Shown here: positions 1 to 5,240 of the stretch, piece after piece
Numbering within the stretch: the first letter of the stretch is position 1
How the letters are laid out: each line of letters begins with the position of its first letter
Assembly (NCBI GenBank): GCA_041695045.1
Contig: JBGFRR010000146.1
Span: 1 to 16,220, forward strand
DNA from: JBGFRR01 sp041695045
GTDB taxonomy: Bacteria; Bacteroidota; Ignavibacteria; UBA10030
Length of the DNA: 16,220 nucleotides
Direction: 5' to 3'
Program-made: the position numbers and the translations under genes
The notes under the pieces: generated by a model
Databases searched by the model: none
What the model was told of the DNA's origin: nothing
The model's input: the letters and a program-made list of their open reading frames with translations, nothing else

Positions 1-1
1 G

Positions 2-109
2 GCAGAGGAGTGGAAGTTTTCAAGTGCTCGCAACTATTTGTACGACGATCATAGTCTCATTGAAGTAGCAACGGATTGGGCGTTTGATGTGTCAGGACGA
101 AAGTCCTGA
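2..109 (+). CDS. C-terminal end of a RAYT-like (REP-associated tyrosine) transposase, partial
   Basis: Reading from base 2, an open frame of 35 codons runs off the left edge and stops with TGA at 107-109. It contains the stretch EEWKFSSARNY followed by LYDDHSLIEV. As I remember the family, a W-x-(Y/F)SSARNY segment near the C-terminus is typical of Y1-type (HUH) REP-associated tyrosine transposases, which act on single-stranded REP hairpins. The catalytic HUH and Tyr motifs would lie upstream, outside the window, so activity cannot be judged. The last codons (SGRKS, stop) are encoded by a perfect hairpin, which fits a RAYT gene flanked by its own REP sequence. The family assignment rests on a short tail and is an inference; the reading frame itself is directly visible. 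The start lies outside the window. Confidence 0.6.
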   Translation, partial: AEEWKFSSARNYLYDDHSLIEVATDWAFDVSGRKS

Positions 110-112
110 CAC
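89..112. repeat. REP-like hairpin, copy 1
   Basis: GTGTCAGGAC (89-98) pairs perfectly with GTCCTGACAC (103-112) around a GAAA loop (99-102). It overlaps the end of the transposase-like frame, including its stop codon. On the plus strand it is followed by A residues, not T, and on the minus strand no T-run follows the stem, so it is not a standard terminator. Position and shape fit a REP sequence, the substrate type of RAYT enzymes. Confidence 0.75.
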
Positions 113-120
113 CACAAAAA

Positions 121-207
121 AGTGCTCGCAACTATTTGTACGACGATCATAGTCTCATTGAAGTAGCAACGGATTGGGCGTTTGATGTGTCAGGACGAAA
201 GTCCTGA
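121..207 (+). pseudogene. Duplicated 3' fragment of the RAYT-like gene
   Basis: This is the second copy of the last 28 codons and stop of the frame ending at 109. It begins at a serine codon in the middle of the SSARNY segment, with no start codon of its own and with the first stop lying upstream, so it cannot be expressed as a protein from the parent gene. It is a by-product of the 98-bp tandem duplication. Confidence 0.6.
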
Positions 208-210
208 CAC
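187..210. repeat. REP-like hairpin, copy 2
   Basis: This is identical to the hairpin at 89-112: a 10-bp stem (187-196 with 201-210) and a GAAA loop at 197-200, followed by a run of A. With copy 1 it forms a direct pair of hairpins spaced 98 bp apart, upstream of the ferredoxin gene. Confidence 0.75.
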
Positions 211-277
211 CACAAAAAAAATCCCTCGGAACATCAAAAGGTTTAAGGTTGTGAGGGAGTCCCGCTCCAAAAACGAG

Positions 278-296
278 CCTGCCTGCCGCAGGCAGG
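278..296. repeat. Short perfect palindrome CCTGCCTG/CAGGCAGG
   Basis: CCTGCCTG (278-285) pairs with CAGGCAGG (289-296) around CCG. It lies 40 bases upstream of the ferredoxin start, in a leader with no other feature (bases 219-320 hold no gene). No T-run follows on either strand, so terminator function is unlikely. Palindromes of this composition occur as dispersed repeats in several genomes as I recall, but that cannot be tested within one window. Confidence 0.6.
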
Positions 297-335
297 TGTG
301 GTTAATTTTCCGCTGATCAAACCAGGAGAACGCTT

Positions 336-692
336 ATGACATGGGTGATCACTCGACTCTGCGCCGATTGCCAGGACACCGCGTGTGTGAAGGTGTGCCC
401 TGTTGATTGCATCTACGGCTTGACGGTTGACGATGCCAACTACCGCACACAGTTGTTCATCCATCCTGAAGAATGCATCAATTGCGCGGCGTGCGAGCCC
501 GAGTGTCCGTGGGGGGCAATTTTCGAGGACGCCGCCGTTCCGGATATCTTCAAGGAAGATATCGAAATCAACGCGCGCGTCTTCAACGACCATCCGAAGG
601 AAAAGTTCACCACAACGCCCGAACCCATCAAACAACATCCGACGCCGGAGGAGATCGAAGCGAATTACAAGAAGTGGGGTTACCAGAAGTAG
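336..692 (+). CDS. fdxA: Seven-iron-type ferredoxin (3Fe-4S/4Fe-4S), 118 aa
   Basis: This is a small soluble electron carrier. Nine cysteines follow the pattern of Azotobacter ferredoxin I: C9-x2-C12-x4-C17-x3-C21-P-x2-C25, then C47-x2-C50-x2-C53-x3-C57-P. By analogy one [3Fe-4S] and one [4Fe-4S] cluster are expected, although an all-4Fe form cannot be excluded. The motifs CPVDCIYG, HPEECINC and CEPECPWGAIF are family hallmarks. Compared with Azotobacter FdI there are seven extra residues between C25 and C47. A polar C-terminal tail of about 50 residues carries no cysteine. The ATG has a good Shine-Dalgarno (AGGAG at 324-328). It lies directly upstream of a complex I operon that lacks the NADH module, so it may be an electron donor to that complex (inference). 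A terminator separates the two transcripts. Confidence 0.92.
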   Translation: MTWVITRLCADCQDTACVKVCPVDCIYGLTVDDANYRTQLFIHPEECINCAACEPECPWGAIFEDAAVPDIFKEDIEINARVFNDHPKEKFTTTPEPIKQHPTPEEIEANYKKWGYQK

Positions 693-719
693 TATGCGGC
701 GGAGATGACGATCGTCGCG

Positions 720-756
720 AAAGCCGTCCCGACATGTCGAGGCGGCTTTTGTTTTT
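720..756 (+). terminator. Rho-independent terminator after the ferredoxin gene
   Basis: AAAGCCG (720-726) pairs with CGGCTTT (743-749). A self-complementary CGACATGTCG lies in the loop, and TTTTGTTTTT follows. It lies 28 bases after the ferredoxin stop and upstream of the nuo promoter, so it closes the ferredoxin transcript. Confidence 0.85.
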
Positions 757-809
757 GTGAAAAGATGCTCTGCGCGCAGTTTGTCGATGGAACACTGGCG
801 AACGTTTTC

Positions 810-838
810 TTGACAATCGGACAAGTTCTCGTTATATT
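810..838 (+). promoter_or_regulatory. Likely sigma70-type promoter of the nuo operon
   Basis: TTGACA (810-815) and TATATT (833-838) are separated by exactly 17 bases. This lies just after the ferredoxin terminator and about 65 bases before the nuoA start. TATATTGG also partly matches the Bacteroidota -7 element (TA-n-n-TTTG). No other comparably good promoter was noticed before nuoA. No operator is evident. Confidence 0.7.
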
Positions 839-905
839 GGCCGCGGTTTTTCAAGCCGTTTTTCGACCCTTCTCACGCCATTCTCCCAGTCTCGCGGAGA
901 AGTTG

Positions 906-1346
906 ATGCTCACAGAATTCGGCAAAATCCTGATTTTCTTCATCATCGGTGCGATGTTCGTTGCAGGCGGTCTCATTGCGTCCTGGCTGCTGCGGCCGAA
1001 CCGTCCATACCCCGGCAAACTTGCTCCGTATGAGTGCGGCGAAGAGCCTGTCGGTCATGCGTGGGTGAGGTTCAACGTCCGCTTCTACGTCATCGCCCTC
1101 ATCTTCCTGATCTTCGAAGTCGAAGTTGTATTCCTCTTCCCGTGGGCTCTTGTGTATCGTGAACTCGGTCTGTTTGCCTTCATCGAAATGGCGGTGTTCC
1201 TCACCATCCTCCTCGTCGGCTTTGTGTATCTTTGGGCGAAAGGGGATCTGGATTGGGACAAGCCGCGGCCGCAAGTGCCGACGCTCGATCAGATTCGCCG
1301 CGTGCACGTCGAAACAGAGCAGGAGCAGGCGGTCGCAGCATCGTAG
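906..1346 (+). CDS. nuoA: NADH-quinone oxidoreductase subunit A, 146 aa
   Basis: This is a small membrane subunit of complex I, part of the junction between the hydrophilic arm and the membrane arm near the quinone channel. Three hydrophobic helices are visible: roughly residues 4-27, 61-83 and 90-110. Family motifs include PYECGEEP and RFNVRFYVIALIFLIFEVEV, with the conserved acidic residues in the second helix, then PWAL. An in-frame GTG-free extension back to 705 exists, but the ATG at 906 is chosen: GGAG lies at 896-899, the protein then has the usual NuoA N-terminus, and the longer form would start inside the ferredoxin terminator. The C-terminal 35 residues are polar and less conserved. 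It is the first gene of the operon, and nuoB begins 15 bases after its stop. Confidence 0.93.
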   Translation: MLTEFGKILIFFIIGAMFVAGGLIASWLLRPNRPYPGKLAPYECGEEPVGHAWVRFNVRFYVIALIFLIFEVEVVFLFPWALVYRELGLFAFIEMAVFLTILLVGFVYLWAKGDLDWDKPRPQVPTLDQIRRVHVETEQEQAVAAS

Positions 1347-1361
1347 CGTTTGGAGAACCGC

Positions 1362-1853
1362 ATGGGCTTACTCGATTACAAGTTTGAAAACAGCAACATC
1401 GTCATCACGTCGTTAGACAACCTGCTCAACTGGGCGCGGCTATCTTCGCTCTGGCAGATGCAGTTCGGGCTGGCCTGCTGCGCCATTGAGATGATGGCGG
1501 CGTCGGCCTCGAACTACGACATGATGCGCTTCGGCGTTATCCCACGAGCTACTCCACGCCAAACGGATGTGATGATTGTCTCGGGCACCGTCACGCTGAA
1601 GATGGCCTCCCGCATCAAACGCCTGTATGATCAGATGGCCGAGCCGAGGTATGTGATTTCGATGGGGAGCTGCTCGAACTGCGGCGGCCCCTATTGGGAA
1701 CACGGCTACCACGTGCTCAAAGGGGTGGACAGGGTAATTCCGGTGGATGTGTACGTGCCCGGATGCCCCCCTCGGCCGGAGGCATTGTTGGAAGGGCTGA
1801 TGAAACTGCAGGAGAAGGTTCGGAACGAGAGTTTGGCGAAGAAAGCGGTGTAA
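1362..1853 (+). CDS. nuoB: NADH-quinone oxidoreductase subunit B (N2 cluster subunit), 163 aa
   Basis: This subunit carries the terminal [4Fe-4S] cluster N2, which passes electrons to quinone at the interface with NuoD. The ligand pattern is intact: adjacent C39-C40 in GLACCAIEMM, C104 in SMGSCSNCGG and C135 in VPGCPPRPEAL. Length is normal for short NuoB forms. The ATG at 1362 follows GGAG (1352-1355) with good spacing; an in-frame TTG at 1350 overlaps that site and is less likely. The next ORF downstream is not nuoC, as is usual, but a hicA-like toxin gene 13 bases after the stop. Confidence 0.96.
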   Translation: MGLLDYKFENSNIVITSLDNLLNWARLSSLWQMQFGLACCAIEMMAASASNYDMMRFGVIPRATPRQTDVMIVSGTVTLKMASRIKRLYDQMAEPRYVISMGSCSNCGGPYWEHGYHVLKGVDRVIPVDVYVPGCPPRPEALLEGLMKLQEKVRNESLAKKAV

Positions 1854-1866
1854 CTGGCCGACGAGA

Positions 1867-2121
1867 GTGAGTTCCCGAGAAAAGATCCTCCAAGAGGTTT
1901 TGCATGGTGCTTCCGAGGCTAATATCCCTTTCTCGGGTTTTTGTGGATTGCTGAAAGGGCTTGGGTTTCATGAGCGAATAAAGGGTAGTCATCATATTTA
2001 CTGGAAAGAGGGAGTCGAAGAAATCCTGAATCTTCAGCCGAAAGGGTCGAAGGCGAAGGCGTATCAGGTGAAACAAGTTCGCAATGTCATTTTGAAATAC
2101 AAGTTGGTTGCTGAAAAATAG
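1867..2121 (+). CDS. hicA: HicA-family toxin (putative mRNA interferase), 84 aa
   Basis: HicA toxins are small double-stranded-RNA-binding-fold RNases that cleave mRNA and are held inactive by HicB. Residues 24-80 match the family: a helix with LLKGLGFHERIKG, the core GSHHIYW (40-46) with the likely catalytic His42 or His43, then EEILNLQPKG (51-60) and a C-terminal helix VKQVRNVILKYKL. The protein has an N-terminal extension of about 20 residues compared with the shortest HicA proteins, a variant I believe is common. GTG start with only a weak purine-rich upstream site. The gene sits between nuoB and the hicB-like gene, on the same strand, so it would be co-transcribed with nuo. Base composition is visibly more AT-rich than its nuo neighbours, which suggests acquisition. 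Toxicity is not shown by sequence. Confidence 0.85.
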   Translation: MSSREKILQEVLHGASEANIPFSGFCGLLKGLGFHERIKGSHHIYWKEGVEEILNLQPKGSKAKAYQVKQVRNVILKYKLVAEK

Positions 2122-2127
2122 TGTAAT

Positions 2128-2217
2128 TGTCATTCCAGCGAAAGCTGGAATCTCTCATTCAGCTCGTTTTTGAGACTCCTCCCGATGAACAAATCGTTCA
2201 TCGGGACGGGAGTGACA
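2128..2217. repeat. About 90-bp palindromic repeat element between hicA and hicB
   Basis: The ends TGTCATTCC (2128-2136) and GGAGTGACA (2209-2217) are inverted repeats with one mismatch. Inside are two hairpins: ATTCCAGC (2132-2139) with GCTGGAAT (2144-2151) around GAAA, and CCCGATGAAC (2181-2190) with GTTCATCGGG (2196-2205) around AAATC. The latter is extended by ACTCC (2175-2179) pairing with GGAGT (2209-2213). There is no open frame. It resembles a REP/BIME- or MITE-like dispersed element. The remaining bases to hicB (2218-2260) hold nothing clear. Confidence 0.75.
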
Positions 2218-2260
2218 CTGGAAAGGGTTTTTCAACAAGCTGCAAGTTGGCAAAGATGCG

Positions 2261-2479
2261 ATGAAAGAAAAACATAAATATCAAGTAATTATTTACTGGA
2301 GCAAAGACGATAACGCGTTCATTGCCGAAGTGCCGGAACTACCGGGTTGTACGGCAGACGGGAAGACGTACAAAGAAGCGCTCGGGAATGTCGAAACGAT
2401 TATTGATGAATGGATTGAAACCGCGCGTGAGGCGGGAAGGCCGATTCCTCAGCCTAAAGGGCGGTTAATGTTTGCATAA
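2261..2479 (+). CDS. hicB: HicB-family antitoxin, short form, 72 aa
   Basis: HicB proteins bind and neutralise HicA. The whole protein is the HicB N-terminal domain (partial RNase H-like fold): a first strand with YQVIIYWSKDDNAF, the hallmark AEVPELPGCTADG (22-34), helix YKEALGNVETIIDEWIETA and the usual PIPQPKGRL end. The C-terminal HTH or ribbon-helix-helix DNA-binding domain of longer HicB antitoxins is absent, so auto-repression by this protein alone is doubtful. The start is the ATG at 2261; no strong ribosome-binding site is seen. It lies 139 bases after hicA, an unusually large gap for a toxin-antitoxin pair, filled by a palindromic repeat. nuoC begins five bases after its stop, so hicB and nuoC expression are probably coupled. 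Confidence 0.87.
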   Translation: MKEKHKYQVIIYWSKDDNAFIAEVPELPGCTADGKTYKEALGNVETIIDEWIETAREAGRPIPQPKGRLMFA

Positions 2480-2484
2480 AGAGC

Positions 2485-2961
2485 ATGACTCCCCAGGAAA
2501 TCCATGACAATCTAAAAGCCAAGTTCGGCGACGCAATCCTCGAAGCGAAGATGGATGCGCTCCAGCCGTGGATCCGCATCGCGCCCGATGCCATCCGCGA
2601 AGTGGCTGCATTCCTTCATGACGAGGAGGCGTTTCGGTTCGACTATCTCATGTGTCTCAGCGGCGTGGACTACAACGACGGGAACTTAGGCGTTGTTTAC
2701 CATCTCTTCTCGATGAAGCACAAGCATAAAATTCTCCTGCGCGTGAACTGTACCAAGGAGAACCCCCACATCCCGTCGGTCGCGAGTGTTTGGGCATCGG
2801 CGAACTGGCACGAGCGTGAAGCGTATGATCTGTTCGGCATTGTCTTCGATGGACATCCGGACCTTCGCCGCATTCTCCTTCCGTACGACTGGGAGGGATA
2901 TCCGCTCCGCAAGGACTACAAGGTTCCGGAATTCTACAACGGCATGAAAGTCCCCTACTAA
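2485..2961 (+). CDS. nuoC: NADH-quinone oxidoreductase subunit C (30 kDa), 158 aa
   Basis: This is a hydrophilic arm subunit that packs against NuoD and NuoB and helps shape the Q module. It carries no cofactor. The family signature is clear: FDYLMCLSGVDY (52-63), then WHEREAYDLFGIVFDGHP (108-125) and RRILLPYDWEGYPLRKDY (128-145). The length suits a stand-alone NuoC and it is not fused to NuoD. The start at 2485 is five bases after the hicB stop. The only purine-rich upstream stretch (AAAGAG) lies at the hicB end, so translation may depend on ribosomes coming from hicB. nuoD follows 19 bases downstream. Confidence 0.95.
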   Translation: MTPQEIHDNLKAKFGDAILEAKMDALQPWIRIAPDAIREVAAFLHDEEAFRFDYLMCLSGVDYNDGNLGVVYHLFSMKHKHKILLRVNCTKENPHIPSVASVWASANWHEREAYDLFGIVFDGHPDLRRILLPYDWEGYPLRKDYKVPEFYNGMKVPY

Positions 2962-2980
2962 TCCTGCCACAACCATCCGC

Positions 2981-4168
2981 ATGACAGAAAACAAAACCCT
3001 TCCCACCGAATACGTTACCAACCCAGACGAGATCAAGACCTCTATCGGCAAAACACTCCGCACCGATGAGATGATCATCAACATGGGTCCGCAGCATCCA
3101 TCGACCCATGGCGTGCTGCGTTTGGAAGTTGTGCTCGACGGCGAAATCATCGTCGATGTCATCCCGCATATCGGCTACCTGCACCGGTGTTTCGAGAAGC
3201 ATTCGGAGCACATGACAAATTATCAGCAGGTCATCCCATACGCCGACCGGATGGACTATCTCGCCTCCATGTGCAACGATTGGGGCTACGCACTCGCGGT
3301 GGAACGAATGCTCAAGATTGAAGTGCCCGAGCGCGTGGAGTACATCCGTGTGATCATGGCCGAGCTGCAGCGCATTGCAAGCCATCTCATTGCCATCGGC
3401 ACGTACGGCATCGACCTCGGCGCGTTCACGCCGTTCCTCTGGTGTTTCCGCGACCGCGAGCGTATCCTTGACCTTTTTGAAATGACATGCGGCGCGCGGC
3501 TGCTCTACAATTACATCTGGGTCGGCGGGGTCTCCCACGATTTGCCGCCGAAGTTCGTTGAGCGAGCGAAAGACTTCTGCACGTACTTCAGGCCGAAGAT
3601 CAAAGAGTTGAACGACCTGCTGAGCTTCAACGAAATCTTCATCAAGCGCACGGCCAACATCGGCGTGCTGCCGGCTGATGTGGCCATCAACTATGGATGC
3701 AGCGGGCCGATGCTGCGCGGGTCGGGCGTGAACTGGGATTTGCGCCGCGACGATCCGTACGGCATCTATGACAAGCTCGAATGGGAAGTGCGGGTTGGAA
3801 AGGGCGAGATGGGCACGATTGGCGATTGCTGGGATCGGTACATGGTGCGCGTCCGCGAGATGGAACAGAGCGTGAACCTGATCGAGCAGGCGCTGGATAA
3901 GCTGCCGGAAGGGAATGTGCAGGCCGCCATTCCGAAACGTATTCGGCCGGAAGTCGGTGAGATGTACGTGCGAACGGAGTCCCCGCGCGGTGAATTGGGA
4001 TTCTATATTATCTCGGACGGCTCCACCTCGCCGTATCGCGTCAAAGCCCGCTCGCCGGCGTTTGTGAACCTGAGCGTGTTGCCGGAAATCTCACGGGGTG
4101 CGATGATCGGCGACCTTGTGGCTATTGTTGGAAGCGTGGACATTGTGTTGGGTGAAGTCGACCGTTAA
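2981..4168 (+). CDS. nuoD: NADH-quinone oxidoreductase subunit D (49 kDa), 395 aa
   Basis: This is the hydrogenase-derived Q-module subunit that forms the quinone-binding pocket with NuoB. Hallmarks are GPQHPSTHGVLR (36-47), which holds the quinone-coordinating histidine loop; HRCFEKHSEHM (68-78); the NYQQ segment with the likely quinone-contacting Tyr81; and the usual C-terminal ending SVDIVLGEVDR. Full length with no frameshift. The nickel-binding cysteines of the related hydrogenases are absent, as expected for NuoD. The 30-residue N-terminus before the first conserved motif is polar. Start ATG at 2981 without an evident Shine-Dalgarno, like several genes of this operon. nuoH follows at 14 bases, where nuoE, nuoF and nuoG would be found in a 14-gene operon. 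Confidence 0.97.
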   Translation: MTENKTLPTEYVTNPDEIKTSIGKTLRTDEMIINMGPQHPSTHGVLRLEVVLDGEIIVDVIPHIGYLHRCFEKHSEHMTNYQQVIPYADRMDYLASMCNDWGYALAVERMLKIEVPERVEYIRVIMAELQRIASHLIAIGTYGIDLGAFTPFLWCFRDRERILDLFEMTCGARLLYNYIWVGGVSHDLPPKFVERAKDFCTYFRPKIKELNDLLSFNEIFIKRTANIGVLPADVAINYGCSGPMLRGSGVNWDLRRDDPYGIYDKLEWEVRVGKGEMGTIGDCWDRYMVRVREMEQSVNLIEQALDKLPEGNVQAAIPKRIRPEVGEMYVRTESPRGELGFYIISDGSTSPYRVKARSPAFVNLSVLPEISRGAMIGDLVAIVGSVDIVLGEVDR

Positions 4169-4182
4169 CTTCAAACGAACTC

Positions 4183-5229
4183 ATGCAAGAACTCCTTACA
4201 TCCGTCTTGGGTGATACGGTGCTCGTCTTTGTGGTGTTAGCAGCGATGCCGTTGCTGTTCATCCTGCCGTATGCGCTGGTGACGATTTACCTGGAGATGA
4301 AAATCTCAGCCCACATGCAGGACCGCGTCGCCTACATGCGCACGGGCTGGCACGGCGTTCTCCAGCCTGTCGCCGACATCCTCAAGCTCCTCCAGAAAGA
4401 AGACACGATCCACTCAGGGGCGGATAAGACGCTCTTCCGCATCGCGCCGTTCCTCGTGTTCATCGGAAGCTACGCCTCGTTCGCGGTGCTTCCGTTCAGC
4501 AGCGCCTATATCGGAGCGGACATCAATCTCGGTGTCTTCTATTTGATCGCCGTTTCCTCGCTCGGCGTCATCGGCATCCTGATGGCGGGGTGGGCGTCGA
4601 ACAACAAGTGGTCGCTCATCGGTGCGGTGCGGTCGGTTTCGCAGATCGTGAGCTATGAAATTCCGATCGCGTTGAGCATCCTCATCGCCGTCATGATCAC
4701 GCAGTCGCTGAATCTGCAGGAGATCACGCGCTTTCAGGAAGGCGGGCTCCAGAACTGGGTGCTGTTCGGCGGACCGCTGCCGCTCTGGCAAAAGCTTCTG
4801 CTTATGCCGTTCACGTTTGTCACGTTCGTGATTTTGATGATTGCCGGCATCGCCGAAGTCAACCGCGTGCCGTTCGACTTGCCGGAAGCGGAGTCCGAGC
4901 TTGTGCAGGGATTCAACACGGAATACAGCGGCATGAAGTTCGCGATCTTCTACCTTGCAGAGTTTGCGAACATGTTCGTAGTTTCAGCCATGACCGTTTC
5001 GTTGTTCCTCGGCGGGTGGTCAAGCCCGTTCGGCGATTTCATGTCTGGGCCGCTGTGGGGCGTCTTCTGGTTTGTCACGAAGGGAATGCTCTTTGTGATT
5101 CTGCAAATCTGGATTCGATGGACGCTCCCACGCCTGCGCGTCGACCAGCTCATGCACATCTCGTGGAAAGTGATGACGCCGTTCCTGTTTGTGTGCATTT
5201 TTGCGGTTGGGTTGATTTTGGTGTTGTGA
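4183..5229 (+). CDS. nuoH: NADH-quinone oxidoreductase subunit H, 348 aa
   Basis: This is the membrane subunit that holds the quinone chamber and links it to the proton channels. It has about eight hydrophobic segments across the protein. Conserved motifs include LEMKISAHMQDR, LQPVADILKLLQKED, VSQIVSYEIPIALS and AGIAEVNRVPFDLPEAESELVQGFNTEYSGMKFA (as pieces: EVNRVPFDLPEAESELV, GFNTEYSG). The segment MQDRVAYMRTG replaces the more usual DRLGPNRVG; as I recall this variant is seen in Bacteroidota proteins. Full length. Start ATG at 4183 without clear Shine-Dalgarno; nuoI begins 11 bases after the stop. Confidence 0.96.
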   Translation: MQELLTSVLGDTVLVFVVLAAMPLLFILPYALVTIYLEMKISAHMQDRVAYMRTGWHGVLQPVADILKLLQKEDTIHSGADKTLFRIAPFLVFIGSYASFAVLPFSSAYIGADINLGVFYLIAVSSLGVIGILMAGWASNNKWSLIGAVRSVSQIVSYEIPIALSILIAVMITQSLNLQEITRFQEGGLQNWVLFGGPLPLWQKLLLMPFTFVTFVILMIAGIAEVNRVPFDLPEAESELVQGFNTEYSGMKFAIFYLAEFANMFVVSAMTVSLFLGGWSSPFGDFMSGPLWGVFWFVTKGMLFVILQIWIRWTLPRLRVDQLMHISWKVMTPFLFVCIFAVGLILVL

Positions 5230-5240
5230 CGTAACTGCCA

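Larger units (their letters stand above)
23..218. repeat. Two exact tandem copies of a 98-bp unit (transposase tail plus hairpin)
   Basis: Bases 23-120 and 121-218 are identical at every position. Each unit begins AGTGCTCGCAAC and ends CACCACAAAAA. Each contains the final 28 codons of the transposase-like frame with its stop, then the distal arm of a hairpin and an A-tract. The copies join through a short A-run, so slippage or a transposition-related duplication are both possible. Two exact copies with no variation suggest a recent event, or an assembly artefact. Confidence 0.95.

Noticed and set aside
89..120. Hairpin plus A-tract as a minus-strand terminator
   Set aside because: On the minus strand the T-run precedes the stem instead of following it, so it cannot act as a rho-independent terminator.
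23..218. Possible CRISPR repeats
   Set aside because: Only two units, directly abutting with no spacer, and containing coding sequence and a hairpin.
243..854. 203-residue frame on the minus strand
   Set aside because: It is antisense to the ferredoxin gene with its nine-cysteine pattern and crosses the terminator; no recognisable motif.
705..905. N-terminal extension of the nuoA frame
   Set aside because: It would start inside the ferredoxin terminator and read through the promoter region; the encoded residues do not resemble NuoA, and the ATG at 906 has a good ribosome-binding site.
2657..3538. 293-residue minus-strand frame over nuoC and nuoD
   Set aside because: It is opposite two clear complex I genes and shows the His/Arg/Asp-rich composition of a shadow frame.
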